Shown here: in pieces, positions 17,524 through 26,832 of the stretch
Numbering within the stretch: position 1 is the stretch's first letter
How the letters are laid out: every line of letters starts with the position of its first letter
Source of the DNA: Clostridia bacterium
GTDB lineage: Bacteria; Bacillota; Clostridia; Christensenellales; Aristaeellaceae
Length of the DNA stretch: 57,823 nucleotides
Assembly: GCA_017543905.1 (NCBI GenBank)
Contig: JAFYFC010000046.1
Coordinates: 1-57,823 of the forward strand
Direction: 5' to 3'
Translations under genes and position numbers: made by a program
Notes under the pieces: generated by a model
Databases searched by the model: none
Told to the model about the DNA's origin: nothing
The model's input: the letters and a program-made list of their open reading frames with translations, nothing else

Positions 17524-19104
17524 GTGAGGATTCTTTTTGTAAGTGAAGACAGGCAGTATGCTGACAGCTTCGAAAAGGCGTTTCAGCATGAATTTGCTTC
17601 GGGAGAAAATATCCTCGATATACAGCCGAGGATCGACAAAAACCTTCTCCGGGAACCGGATATCGCTTTCGTCGATCTGACGGTGGACGATTGCTGCAAA
17701 CAGATAGAGTGCCTTAAGAACCTTTACTCCGCAGCAAGGCTATGTGTTCTTACCGAGGGGTTTGGAGCGCTGAAAGCTTTGAATTCCCTTGCGCGAGTGA
17801 CGCCCGACGCGTATTATTTCAAAAACAACGACTATACTCCGCTGATTTGCGATATAAGGAAAGTTCTTCAAAAGCGTTCCGAGCTTTATCTGTCCGATAA
17901 AGCCATGGATGCGGATACGGAGATACTGAACAGGGAGAAACCAGCTTTATACGAGAACTTCATCCGGGAATTATTCGCCGGCAGCGCTGACGATATAAAG
18001 GACGTGCCGACTGAAGCTGCATGCTTCAGCGAGTATATAAATCCAAACGGCAGGTTTTATACAATCGCCGTATCCATGGTGGATAACTCGTATGATACCA
18101 GACAGCGCTTACTGCATCTTTTGGCGCTTAAGGACGAAGCGGTAAAATGGCTGCCGGGTGTCAACAGCCTGTCTATCATATATAATTCGTATGTCGTTAT
18201 TTTGGCAGATATAAGCCGCTGGGACGGTATTCCCAATGCCGAGCTCCTGCTTTACTATAGCCTTTTAAGCCATATCCATGCTTTCAGAGAAAAGAAAAGC
18301 ATTGAGCTCAGTGTGGGAATCAGCCGGGAATCAGACATGACAGCGCTCAGAAATGCCTGCCTTGAGGCGTCGGCTGCGTGCAAATGGGGCACAGAGCACG
18401 CGGAAATGCGTCCGATAATAAAGTTTAACGACTTTGCGGTCGCATCGGGTGTTTCGTCTTTAATCGATCGCAGCGTGCTTGAAATGCTGACGCGTGCCGA
18501 GACCTTCACAGACCCTGCGACGGTCCGCAGAATAATGAGTTCCTATATCAACAGCATTTACAAATACGAAGGTGAAGACGGTACCGTTCTCAATCGACTG
18601 AGAATGGACGCCACTGCTATTCTGATGCTTGCTTTTTCGGGCATGTCGATACCGCTGAATGCCGGGCAGGTAAATGCTTTATTGGCAGAGGAGGACATAA
18701 AAACCACAGACGAGCTTCTGGACTGGTTCGTCAAACAATCAAACCGGCTCTTACGCAAGCAGCAGCAAAACGCGGTCAGAAAAGAGCTTATGCTTGTAGA
18801 GAAAGCCAAGAAATTAGTTGTACAAAATCCCGCATACCATTATACGACAAACAGTATGGCGCAGGAGCTTGAGCTCAGCCCGAATTATTTTGGCCAGATT
18901 TTCAAACGCTGCGAAGGCGTCAGTTTTCTTGAGTATGCAACAGCGCATTCGCTGCTTGTCGCAGTCAAGCTGCTCAGTGATCCCCGAATGCGTTTGAACG
19001 AGGTCAGCTGCATGGTCGGCTATTCGGACGCCAACTATTTTTCGAGGCTGTTCAAAAAGCATTACGGAGTGACACCTTCGGAATTCCGAAACAGAATAAG
19101 ATAA
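17524..19104 (+). CDS. YesN-like response regulator, AraC-family DNA-binding domain
   Basis: GTG 17524 follows AGGTGA at 17513-17518; a GTG at 17515 is in frame but has no site. The N-terminal about 115 residues look like a receiver domain: acidic pair in SEDRQ, a possible phosphorylated Asp in DIAFVDL (residue 51), Thr in CVLTEG and Lys in YYFKNN. A long helical middle region follows. Residues about 425-526 are two helix-turn-helix motifs of the AraC family (NSMAQELELSPNYFGQIFKR and LNEVSCMVGYSDANYFSRLF). YesN-type regulators activate transport and hydrolase operons in response to a YesM kinase; the kinase end at 1-609 is a candidate partner. It lies between glycan loci 1 and 2 and could serve either or both. 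Confidence 0.9.
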   Translation: MRILFVSEDRQYADSFEKAFQHEFASGENILDIQPRIDKNLLREPDIAFVDLTVDDCCKQIECLKNLYSAARLCVLTEGFGALKALNSLARVTPDAYYFKNNDYTPLICDIRKVLQKRSELYLSDKAMDADTEILNREKPALYENFIRELFAGSADDIKDVPTEAACFSEYINPNGRFYTIAVSMVDNSYDTRQRLLHLLALKDEAVKWLPGVNSLSIIYNSYVVILADISRWDGIPNAELLLYYSLLSHIHAFREKKSIELSVGISRESDMTALRNACLEASAACKWGTEHAEMRPIIKFNDFAVASGVSSLIDRSVLEMLTRAETFTDPATVRRIMSSYINSIYKYEGEDGTVLNRLRMDATAILMLAFSGMSIPLNAGQVNALLAEEDIKTTDELLDWFVKQSNRLLRKQQQNAVRKELMLVEKAKKLVVQNPAYHYTTNSMAQELELSPNYFGQIFKRCEGVSFLEYATAHSLLVAVKLLSDPRMRLNEVSCMVGYSDANYFSRLFKKHYGVTPSEFRNRIR

Positions 19105-19578
19105 GATGTGAGAGACGAATACAGCCCTGCTCGCATAGAGTGTAGGACTGTATCTGCTTAAGATACGCAGCGTCTGAAAACCGTTCAGCACGACGGTAAA
19201 ACGCTGCTTTGCATTTGACAGCTGCACCATTTCCATGGCGGAAGCGCCTGTATCCGGGCATTGCCCTTATCGCCGCCGCGCAGTGTTGTCAGCGCATACT
19301 CGGCTATCTTCTTTTTTCTGCCGATAGGGTACGACGTCTGTGAAACCGCTTCCTTACGAAACCTGCTTGCTGAGAACAGATTTACAGTGGACGAGCTTGA
19401 GCAAGCCGGATTTTTGCCGTGCGCTCAGGCTGCGGTGCATTTTTGCCGGCGAAGCATCGAATTAAACGCAGAGCTCGGATACAGGTATTCTAATAGCAGC
19501 GCAGCGGAGGCTTAGCTGTTATCACCGTTGCAATAACTGTGACCCCGGGCCTGTGAATTCTCAGGCTCGGGGCTGCGA
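19105..19578. other. Intergenic stretch without a convincing gene
   Basis: An 84-codon frame (19261-19515, TTG start, no ribosome binding site) reads ENRFTVDELEQAGFLPCAQA but matches no family I recognise, and short minus-strand frames are equally unsupported. It may be decayed coding sequence. Confidence 0.4.
19543..19572. terminator. Hairpin between convergent genes
   Basis: CCCCGGGCCTG (19543-19553), 8-base loop, CAGGCTCGGGG (19562-19572), one G-T pair. It lies just past the stop of the minus-strand gene ending at 19579. No T-tract on either side, so termination is plausible but not proven. Confidence 0.5.
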
Positions 19579-21396
19579 TTATCCGCTTATCGTCTTATGC
19601 TCTACGCGGTAAGTGCCTTTTTCCATGTCCGCTTCGATCACGGTACCGTCGGCATATGTGATTCTCTGGAGCAGACCTGAAGAGCCCGCAAATTCATGCC
19701 GGAGCATAGGAGTGTACATAAGGCGCTCCGAGATACGGCAGGCTTCCTGCACGGAGGCGATGGTGTTTTCGTCCGCGTCGATCGGGCAGTATACGGGACC
19801 CGCGTTCAGGATCGCGTACAGATAGGTGCTGATAGGCTGCGGCAGGCCGCTTCCGCCGGCTTCGCCGGGCAGACCTGTCCAGGGGATTATCACGCAGTCG
19901 TGATATACGAGGTTGAACAGCGGAATGCCCAGCACGTCGCCGTTTTCAAGGTCCTGCGCGTTGAAGGGCGAATGGTGGCACAGCACCTGAGAGGGCAGTA
20001 TGCAGTCCAGCGTTTCCTCTGAGGAGGGGATGATGCCGCGGGACGTCAGATAATCGAGGCATTCTCTGCGGTATTTTACGCATTGCTCCCGGCTCATGCG
20101 GTGTCTGGGGTTAAAGCACTCGTCCAGCTCCGCCAGTGAAAACACGTCAAGGTACGAGCTGTCCGGCTCGATGCCCATGCGTGCCAGCAGCGTGTAATTG
20201 CGTTTTACGTATTCCACGGCTTTTTCGGCGCACAGATATGCGTAGTGACCGCCATACCAGATGTGGTTGTGGCTGTGTGAGCCGTCCAGATTTTGCCGCG
20301 CTTCGTCCAGCGTGAAGCCGGGCGCGTCATAATAATAGTCCCGGTACTGATCGTGTATGCCGAAGAGGTAACCGCATTCCCGCACGGCGTCCATAAGCCG
20401 CTTCATGCCCTCTGTGCCGCCTGCGACGGGACTCGGAGGCAGAGGCGAGGGATGGAGATTGTCGTAACCGCGCACGCCCCAGCCGTCGAAGTGAGTATAG
20501 GCCTTTTTCAGGCCCTTTTTCCTGAGAAGACGTATTTGCCCGGCGCGCTCGTCGAAGCTCACGAAATGGTCGTTGTGCTCGGGATTGCCGGGCTCATAAT
20601 AGCGTGAGTCGGGGGAGATGTGCACAGTTATGCCCGTATGTATCACGGGGCAGCCCGCAAGGCGAGCCACAAGCGGATTGATCGCTGCCTTCGTCTTCAG
20701 CGTGATAAGCTGTCCCTTTTCTTTCACATAGCGGCGGTAGCGCAGCGCGATATCGTTGTAGTCTCCGCGCAAAAACGAATACAGCATGCGTCTCTGGTAG
20801 CGCATCGTGCCAAGGGACGTGCGCCACAGGGGCTCCGCCTTGCCGGAGGAAAAGCTGTAGGAAGCGTCGCAGGGCGTGTCGTATACGGCAAGGTATGAGT
20901 ATTTGCCCTGCGTCTGACCGAACATGGGCATGTACGCTGTGCGCTCGAATACTTTGCCTTTCTCCACAGTCAGCTTGCTGCCCGGCAGCACCAGCTCTCC
21001 CTGCATACGGGGCAGCACGGTGTACAGCGGGCTTTCGCATCCCGGCTCCCAGGGCGACGGATACGCCACAAATTCGATTTCGCCCGGAGCGTCGCCCTCT
21101 GTACGTACCTCAAAGCTCAGATCCCCGGTGGTCTTCTCTGCGCTGACGCGCGTGCTGACTGTGACGTTTGAGCCCGCGAAGCTCCTGTACACCGCATAGA
21201 CGTCGTCGCTGGTTTCCGCCGCGCGGGCGCTGGTTTCTGCCGGAAGCGGGAACTCTGCCCGCCGTCCGTCCGAAAACTGTATGTACGGCCTGAGCCGCAT
21301 CTTCCATTTGCCGCCCCGTGCGGATTCGTACTCTATGACGCTGTTATTGTAGCTTATATACAGCGAATAGCCTTCTCCGTTTATCCTGTATTCCAT
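19579..21396 (-). CDS. Putative glycosidase, DUF5696/GH101-like TIM-barrel protein
   Basis: The 605-residue protein starts at ATG 21396 after GGGAGG. An N-terminal beta-sandwich (about 1-225, with MEYRINGEGYSLYISYNNSV) precedes a barrel-like half with THFDGWGVRGYDNLHPSPL, GIHDQYRDYYYDAPGF, DSSYLDVFSLAELDECFNP and a late SSEETLDCILP. The acids in YLDVFS and SSEE are natural catalytic candidates by position, but I cannot assign them firmly. The closest group I know is the DUF5696 family, related to GH101-type enzymes. There is no signal peptide. It is encoded 104 bases downstream of the GH29 fucosidase on the same strand, with no terminator between, so the two are probably co-transcribed and may act on the same fucosylated or galactose-containing oligosaccharide. 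Confidence 0.7.
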   Translation of the reverse strand: MEYRINGEGYSLYISYNNSVIEYESARGGKWKMRLRPYIQFSDGRRAEFPLPAETSARAAETSDDVYAVYRSFAGSNVTVSTRVSAEKTTGDLSFEVRTEGDAPGEIEFVAYPSPWEPGCESPLYTVLPRMQGELVLPGSKLTVEKGKVFERTAYMPMFGQTQGKYSYLAVYDTPCDASYSFSSGKAEPLWRTSLGTMRYQRRMLYSFLRGDYNDIALRYRRYVKEKGQLITLKTKAAINPLVARLAGCPVIHTGITVHISPDSRYYEPGNPEHNDHFVSFDERAGQIRLLRKKGLKKAYTHFDGWGVRGYDNLHPSPLPPSPVAGGTEGMKRLMDAVRECGYLFGIHDQYRDYYYDAPGFTLDEARQNLDGSHSHNHIWYGGHYAYLCAEKAVEYVKRNYTLLARMGIEPDSSYLDVFSLAELDECFNPRHRMSREQCVKYRRECLDYLTSRGIIPSSEETLDCILPSQVLCHHSPFNAQDLENGDVLGIPLFNLVYHDCVIIPWTGLPGEAGGSGLPQPISTYLYAILNAGPVYCPIDADENTIASVQEACRISERLMYTPMLRHEFAGSSGLLQRITYADGTVIEADMEKGTYRVEHKTISG

Positions 21397-21500
21397 GCTT
21401 GGAGCCTCCCGTATGATTTCCGCTTAGTTTAAGCCGGGGGATAAAGTCTGACAAAAATATGTTTGCGTATGATAATGCTGGTATGCGCGCAGGATAACAG

Positions 21501-22859
21501 CTATGCTTCCAATCTGATCACGAGCGCGTATTCGTCGCCGAGTCTCTGCGTCTCGGGCAGCGTGACCGTGACGCCGCCCTGCTCGGCTTTTTCAAAGCGC
21601 AGTGCTTCGCCGTCCATCAGGGACGCCCGCCTCACAGGGCCATGCCAGGGAACGAGCACGTGCTTAGGCGGAATCTTGCCTTCCCTGAGCGGACGCAGCG
21701 CATAGACGGCGTCTCCCTTCTTTGTAAAGCCGAATTCACCGGCAGGCAGACGCGAGCTGACGGCTCTTGTTGAATAGATGGCTTCTCCGTATTTCTTGAG
21801 CCATTTGCCCAGCCCCAGCGCCGCACGCATGCCGTTTCTGGGCAGGCGTCCGTCCGGCTGCGCGCCAAGGTTAAGCGCGAGGTTCCCGCCGCGCGTGACC
21901 ACATTTATCAGAAGCCTTACCAGCTCGCGCGGCGGCTTGTAGTCGTCGTCATAGCCGTAGGCAAAGCCGTTGCCTATCGAGATGCAGCTCTCCCACGGCA
22001 CGTTCAGTATCTGCTTGGGCAGGGTTTGTTCGGGCGTTATGTAGTTTTCAAATGCGCCGCCTACCGTTCGGTCGGCAAAAATGAGTCCGGGGTTTTTGAG
22101 CCTTAGCTTTTTGGCGAGTATATCCAGACGGATGTCCTGCCCGTTCGAAGGGCGCACCTGCCCTCCGTCGAGCCAGAGGATGTCGATCGGTCCGTATTCC
22201 TCTGCCAATTCGGTAAGCTGCGCGTGCGTGTATTCTACGAATTTGTTCCAAAGCTCCGGCCGCTGTTTTGGATCGTATGTGGGGTTTCTGTCACAGGCCA
22301 CGGGCTTTTCGCAGCCCTCCGCCCAGTACCAGGGGCAATGCCAGTCGGGCTTTGAGAAGTACGGCGCGATGGCGATACCCCGCGCGCGAAATGCGTCAAA
22401 GAGCTGCTTTGCAACGTTGGCATTGCGGTTTGTATGAAACGGGCAGTCCGGCGCTGTTATTTTATAGCTTGAGAATCTGCTGTCAAACATGCAGAAGCCG
22501 TCGTGGTGCTTGGTGGTGAAAATGAAATACCTGAAGCCTGCGTCCTTCGCGAAATCGGCCCACTCGTCCGGGTCGAAGCGGAGGGGATTGAAGGTTTTAT
22601 TCATGTCGAAGTACTGGCGGCGAAACTTTTCGTCGTCTTTTTCCCAGGTATAATCCCGTCTGGACCAGTAAGCGTCGCCGTCTGAAATCGGCCAGCTCTC
22701 GCACATTCCGAGCTGGCTGTAGGTGCCCCAATGGACCATAAATGCCAGCTTCTGATCCTTGAACCAATTCAGCTTTTCAAGTACTGCAGGTTCGGTTGGC
22801 GCGACGTACCTGTCCGCTTCGGTAAAATTGATAATGTCCTCGCGAGTATCGGCTCCCAT
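21501..22859 (-). CDS. Alpha-L-fucosidase-like glycoside hydrolase family 29
   Basis: The 452-residue protein has the GH29 landmarks: FMVHWGTYS (His43), FTTKHHDGF (His118-His119) and the nucleophile Asp231 in IDILWLDGG. YFSKPDWHCPWYW and the NLALNLGAQPDGRLP segment also match the family. The C-terminal about 100 residues form the usual beta-sandwich. No signal peptide, so it is cytoplasmic and works on imported sugar. ATG 22859 has a GGAGG site. The family includes alpha-fucosidase and, in some subfamilies, alpha-galactosidase-type activity; the shorter length fits GH29-B-like or divergent members. Confidence 0.88.
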   Translation of the reverse strand: MGADTREDIINFTEADRYVAPTEPAVLEKLNWFKDQKLAFMVHWGTYSQLGMCESWPISDGDAYWSRRDYTWEKDDEKFRRQYFDMNKTFNPLRFDPDEWADFAKDAGFRYFIFTTKHHDGFCMFDSRFSSYKITAPDCPFHTNRNANVAKQLFDAFRARGIAIAPYFSKPDWHCPWYWAEGCEKPVACDRNPTYDPKQRPELWNKFVEYTHAQLTELAEEYGPIDILWLDGGQVRPSNGQDIRLDILAKKLRLKNPGLIFADRTVGGAFENYITPEQTLPKQILNVPWESCISIGNGFAYGYDDDYKPPRELVRLLINVVTRGGNLALNLGAQPDGRLPRNGMRAALGLGKWLKKYGEAIYSTRAVSSRLPAGEFGFTKKGDAVYALRPLREGKIPPKHVLVPWHGPVRRASLMDGEALRFEKAEQGGVTVTLPETQRLGDEYALVIRLEA

Positions 22860-22888
22860 AAAGCACCTCCAATTAAATAACTGCCTGG

Positions 22889-22917
22889 ATTATACCATAT
22901 TTAAGCGGCGCTGTACA
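22889..22917 (-). promoter_or_regulatory. Promoter of the GH29-DUF5696 pair
   Basis: On the minus strand TGTACA (22917-22912), 17 bases, TGG-TATAAT with -10 at 22894-22889: an extended -10 promoter about 30 bases before the start. Confidence 0.65.
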
Positions 22918-22955
22918 GAGGCTGACCTGCGCTGAGCGGCAGATTTTATCGCGCG

Positions 22956-22987
22956 GCAAAACAAAGGCGGGGGATTGCTCCCCCGCC
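22956..22987 (-). terminator. Intrinsic terminator of transporter operon 2
   Basis: On the minus strand GGCGGGGGA, GCAA loop, TCCCCCGCC, then TTTGTTTT; placed 22 bases after the binding-protein stop. Confidence 0.9.
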
Positions 22988-23009
22988 TAAGCCTTAAGCG
23001 GATTAAGAA

Positions 23010-24602
23010 TTAGTAGGCTTCTACACCCAGCGTGCGGCAGTTGATCTCAATGAGCTCCTGCAGACCATAGGTCTCGAGCTGAGCGCAATACTCGGCCCAG
23101 GTGGTGTCGTTGAGTTCTTTCTCGCCGGAGATGAACTGCGCCATGGCAGTCTTTACGTAGGTGTTGATATCGGTGGTGAGGATGGAGGAGCGGGCTACGT
23201 CGGCTTCGTCAGACGCCCAAACCTTTACGAAGGTATCGTTCAGGTAGGGAGCATAGACTTCGTCGCAGTAGTCGTTCATGCTCAGTTCAACTTCTTCCGC
23301 GCCAAAGCCGAGCACTACGGAATCGTGGTAGTAGCGGGGCATGGACTGGGTGAAGATGTGGCCCCAATCCTGGGCGGTCTTCTGCTCTTCGGTCCAATCG
23401 CTCATATCCAGCTCACGGTATACGCCGTCGCCGATCTTTTCGAGCTTGGAGCCCAGCAGACCGCTCTGGGACTGACGGGAGTTCTCCTCGGTGTAGAGGT
23501 TATCGAACCAGCGCAGGATGATGCCGGCCTTCTCTTCGTCGCACTTGTTGGTGATGGCCATCTGGGTGCGGAAAAGGGTTACGCCGTAGCTGTTGCGGTG
23601 GAAGATGGGGTTCTCGCAGCCGGCCAGCACAGGCAGCACGGTGAAGCGGTTCCAGCCATACTTCTCGCGAAGCTCGGGCTCGGTTTCCTTGTCATAGTAG
23701 CTGATGAAGTCGCCGGGGCCGTAGGCGATGGATACGCCGTACAGGTCGTCCTTGCCCTTCGCCTTCCAGGTTTCGAGGTCCTGGGTGAAGATTTCGGGGT
23801 CTACGAGGCCTTCAGCATAGAGATCTGCGAAGTACTCGAGGAACGTGCGATACTCGTCGGTGTTGGCACCGAAGAGGAGCTTGCCGTCTACCATGGAGAA
23901 GTAGGGATAGTCGCCGCCGCCGAAGGCGTCAACGCCCCACCAGCCGGCCAGCATGCCGAGGTTCAGGTTGTTGGGGTCGCCGGAGAAGGGGATTTCGTCG
24001 TCGAGTTCGCCGTTGCCGTTGGCATCGTTGTCACGGAACGCGATCAGGACTTCCTTGAGCTCTTCGGGGGTGGTGGGCATATCCATGCCGACGTTCTCAA
24101 GCCAGATCTGGTTGATGTAGGGCTTGAAGGTCGCCTCGGGCTCGCCTACTACATAAGGAATGGAGTAGATGTGGCCGTCGGGAAGCGTCATGCTCGCACG
24201 CACGCCGGGGATATCGAGAACCTCGGTGATGTTGGGGCAGTACGCGTCGATCAGCTCGTCCAGCGGCAGGAAGATGCCGTCGGTCATGCCTTCGTTGAGG
24301 ATGTTCTTGGTGCCCAGCAGCCAGCCCGCGATGACGTCCGGATAGTTGCCGGTGGAGAGCATGATGTTCATGCGCTCAAGAGCGGTCTGGTAGGGGAAGA
24401 GCATGAGCTCTACGTGAACATTGGTCTGTTCCTCGAGATAGTCATACATGAGCGCGTGGTCTTCGGCAGTATAGCTGTCGTCGATCAACATCGTGAAGGT
24501 GACGGTCTCGTCAACGATCGGCAGACCCGTTTCGTTGAACGCCAGTGCCTGGCAGCTGGTGAGAGCCAGAACGAGCGCCAACAGGATAACCAGTTTTTTC
24601 AT
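23010..24602 (-). CDS. ABC sugar transporter, extracellular solute-binding protein
   Basis: The 530-residue protein begins MKKLVILLALVLALTSCQALA. LTSC can serve as a lipobox, while SCQALA-FN also looks like a type I site. The body shows family 1 binding-protein features: MNIMLSTGNYPDVIAGW, DGHIYSIPYV and a DNDANGNGELDDEIPF calcium-type loop. ATG 24602 follows AAGGAGGG. It is the last gene of the operon, after both permeases; in glycan operon 1 it comes before the permeases. It is only distantly similar to the protein encoded at 9051, so it presumably recognises a different oligosaccharide. Confidence 0.9.
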   Translation of the reverse strand: MKKLVILLALVLALTSCQALAFNETGLPIVDETVTFTMLIDDSYTAEDHALMYDYLEEQTNVHVELMLFPYQTALERMNIMLSTGNYPDVIAGWLLGTKNILNEGMTDGIFLPLDELIDAYCPNITEVLDIPGVRASMTLPDGHIYSIPYVVGEPEATFKPYINQIWLENVGMDMPTTPEELKEVLIAFRDNDANGNGELDDEIPFSGDPNNLNLGMLAGWWGVDAFGGGDYPYFSMVDGKLLFGANTDEYRTFLEYFADLYAEGLVDPEIFTQDLETWKAKGKDDLYGVSIAYGPGDFISYYDKETEPELREKYGWNRFTVLPVLAGCENPIFHRNSYGVTLFRTQMAITNKCDEEKAGIILRWFDNLYTEENSRQSQSGLLGSKLEKIGDGVYRELDMSDWTEEQKTAQDWGHIFTQSMPRYYHDSVVLGFGAEEVELSMNDYCDEVYAPYLNDTFVKVWASDEADVARSSILTTDINTYVKTAMAQFISGEKELNDTTWAEYCAQLETYGLQELIEINCRTLGVEAY

Positions 24603-24652
24603 TAGGTTTCCCTCCTTGTTTTATATGCAGCCTGACGGCGTGCATTCGTCAA

Positions 24653-25561
24653 TTAACCCTTGACCGAGCCGATCATAACGCCCTTTACGAAGTACTTCTG
24701 TACGAAGGGGTATATGACGAGCACGGGAATGGAGCTGATGATGATCAGAGAATACTTCATCATTTCCTTCAGGGCTTCGAGTCTCTCCATTTCGAGCCGC
24801 TCCTCGGCGGTATAGGTCTTCTTGACCATAGACTCGGAATTCTGGATAAGGATCGTGCGCAGCTCCATCTGCAGCGGCCACTTGGTGCGGTCGTCGATAT
24901 AGAGCAGAGCGCTGAAGTAGCTGTTCCAGTGGCCGACGCCGTAATACAGGAACAGTATAGCGATTATCGCGCCCGAAAGCGGGAGCACGATGCTTATAAA
25001 GAAGCGCGTATTGCCGCAGCCGTCAAGCTTTGCGGCTTCCATAAGCTCCACGGGTATGTTGGTGGTAAAGAACGTACGCGCGACGATCATGTTGTATACG
25101 CCGATACAGCCCGGTATGATCAGTGCCCACATGGTGTTTATAAGGCCGGTGGCCTTGACGACCAGGTAGGTGGGGATCATGCCGCCGCCCACGAACATCG
25201 TGACCATGTAGAACAGCGTTATGGGCTTTCTTAACACGAAGTCCCTGCGGCTGAGTGCGTAGGAGGTGGGCAGCGTGACCACAAGGTTCAGCGTTACGCC
25301 GATGCCGGTGTAGATCAGCGAGTTTTTGAAGCCGCGCATGACCGAGCCGTGCGTGAACACGTCCTTATAGCCGTCCAGCGTGAAGCCCTCCGGCAGCCAT
25401 ACCACCTTGCCCTGAGAGACCTTTATGGGATCCGACACGGAGGATATGATTATAAAGTACAGCGGGTAAGCGACGATAAGGAACAGGAACGTAAGAATGA
25501 TGAATATCACTACGTCGAATACGACGTCGTGCTTGTTTCTCTTTAAGCTTGTGCTTTCCAT
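24653..25561 (-). CDS. ABC sugar transporter permease (YtcP/LplC-like)
   Basis: The 302-residue protein has six membrane segments and the EAA loop VELMEAAKLDGCGNTRFFIS. It ends in KGVMIGSVKG, like other YtcP permeases. An insertion rich in charged residues (KKTYTAEERLEMERLEALKE) lies before the last membrane segment. Start ATG 25561 has AAAGGAGG. It is 13 bases after the first permease and 50 bases before the binding protein. Confidence 0.92.
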   Translation of the reverse strand: MESTSLKRNKHDVVFDVVIFIILTFLFLIVAYPLYFIIISSVSDPIKVSQGKVVWLPEGFTLDGYKDVFTHGSVMRGFKNSLIYTGIGVTLNLVVTLPTSYALSRRDFVLRKPITLFYMVTMFVGGGMIPTYLVVKATGLINTMWALIIPGCIGVYNMIVARTFFTTNIPVELMEAAKLDGCGNTRFFISIVLPLSGAIIAILFLYYGVGHWNSYFSALLYIDDRTKWPLQMELRTILIQNSESMVKKTYTAEERLEMERLEALKEMMKYSLIIISSIPVLVIYPFVQKYFVKGVMIGSVKG

Positions 25562-25574
25562 TGCTTGTCCTCCT

Positions 25575-26573
25575 TTACCACAGACTGTTCTCGCTCAGCG
25601 AACGGGTGATCGCGTTGACCGAGATGAGCAATATGGAGTTGACCGCCGAGTTGAACAGACCGATAGCAGTCGAGAAGGACTGGTCGTTGTTGATAATACC
25701 TACTTTATAAGTATAGGTCGAGATGATCTCGGAAACCTGCTGGTTTAAGTCGTTTTGCAGCGCGTAGGCTTTTTCGAAGCCGACCGAGAGTATGCTGCCG
25801 CAGTCGAGTATGAGCAGCATGGTCATCGTGGGCGCGAGGAACGGCAGGTCTATGTGTATCATTCGCTGGAATTTGGTGGCGCCGTCGACGATCGCGGCCT
25901 CGTGATATTCGGGGCTTACGCCGGACAGGGCGGCAAAGTAGATGACGCTGGACCAGCCCATGCCCTGCCATACGCCGGACCAAACGTAGATATGACGCCA
26001 GATTTCGCTTTTGCCCATGAAGTTCACGGCCTCGCCGCCAAAGCTGCGGATGACCGTGTTGATTACGCCGACGCGGGGAGAGAGGAACAGTATAACCATA
26101 CCGCACATGACGATCGTGGATATGAAGTGCGGCGCGTAGGTGACGGCCTGGATTACCTTGCGGTATCTCTTGTGGCGGAAGGAGTTGAGAAGCAGAGCCA
26201 GTATGACCGCCATCGGGAAGCCTGCCGCCATCGAATAGAAGCTCAGTATCAGCGTGTTTTTGATGGTAAGCCACGCATACGCGGAACGGAAGAAACGCTC
26301 GAAGTTCTCAAGGCCCGTCCAGCTGCTGCCGAGGATGCCCTTGCCGACCTTGTAGTTCTTAAAGCCGATCTGTACGCCGTAGATTGGCCAGTAATGATAG
26401 ATGAGCGTTACGACGATGCCGGGCAGACAGAACATGAGCAAATCCCAGTTGCCCTTCATCTTCTCGAAGAAATTCTTTTTGCGAATCTTCACGGTGGAGT
26501 TTGAACCCAAGCCAGCTGCGGCCGAAGGGATATTCGGCGCCTGAACGGCTGCGCTCTTCATTTGCTGAGCCAA
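25575..26573 (-). CDS. ABC sugar transporter permease (LplB-like), TTG start
   Basis: The 332-residue protein has a long basic N-terminus, then six membrane segments beginning WDLLMFCLPGIVVTLIYHYW. The EAA loop is EYHEAAIVDGATKFQRMIHI. The frame is open far upstream, but AGGAGG at 26588-26583 points to TTG 26573 with 9-base spacing; ATG 26561 would be 21 bases away. It is the first gene of the operon, behind the promoter at 26659-26687. Confidence 0.9.
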   Translation of the reverse strand: MAQQMKSAAVQAPNIPSAAAGLGSNSTVKIRKKNFFEKMKGNWDLLMFCLPGIVVTLIYHYWPIYGVQIGFKNYKVGKGILGSSWTGLENFERFFRSAYAWLTIKNTLILSFYSMAAGFPMAVILALLLNSFRHKRYRKVIQAVTYAPHFISTIVMCGMVILFLSPRVGVINTVIRSFGGEAVNFMGKSEIWRHIYVWSGVWQGMGWSSVIYFAALSGVSPEYHEAAIVDGATKFQRMIHIDLPFLAPTMTMLLILDCGSILSVGFEKAYALQNDLNQQVSEIISTYTYKVGIINNDQSFSTAIGLFNSAVNSILLISVNAITRSLSENSLW

Positions 26574-26658
26574 TAGAAGCAACCTCCTGTCTGCTTTTCC
26601 CGATAAGGGACGCTTCCTGATTTCATACAAAGCTACGTTTGTACACACAGTATTTCCA

Positions 26659-26687
26659 ATTATATATGTTATATGCAGCAAATGCAA
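26659..26687 (-). promoter_or_regulatory. Sigma-A promoter of transporter operon 2
   Basis: On the minus strand TTGCAT (26687-26682), 17 bases, TATAAT (26664-26659), about 85 bases before the TTG start. The leader between is AT-rich without clear structure. Confidence 0.75.
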
Positions 26688-26789
26688 GTAAATCGAATAT
26701 ATTTTATATATTTTTATCAAAATCTTACCGTAAGTGTTTGCTTCACGAGGAGATTTGGGACGGAATACAAATGTAATTTCTGCTATTTA

Positions 26790-26825
26790 GACTGAAGGGG
26801 GACGGTAAAACGGCCCCCTTCAGTC
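26790..26825 (-). terminator. Terminator hairpin after the GH3 gene
   Basis: GACTGAAGGGGG (26790-26801) and CCCCCTTCAGTC (26814-26825) form a perfect 12-bp stem beginning 8 bases after the GH3 stop. The downstream T-tract is poor (TAAATAGC), so efficiency is uncertain. Confidence 0.7.
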
Positions 26826-26832
26826 TGAAACT

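Noticed and set aside
19261..19515. 84-codon frame after the YesN-like gene
   Set aside because: TTG start without ribosome binding site and no family match; kept only as a note within the intergenic entry.
23325..24605. 426-codon open frame on the plus strand
   Set aside because: It lies wholly opposite the ABC binding-protein gene, which has a signal peptide, ribosome binding site and family motifs. The plus-strand translation is rich in Val, Gly, Ala and Glu without domains, as expected for the reverse complement of a biased gene.
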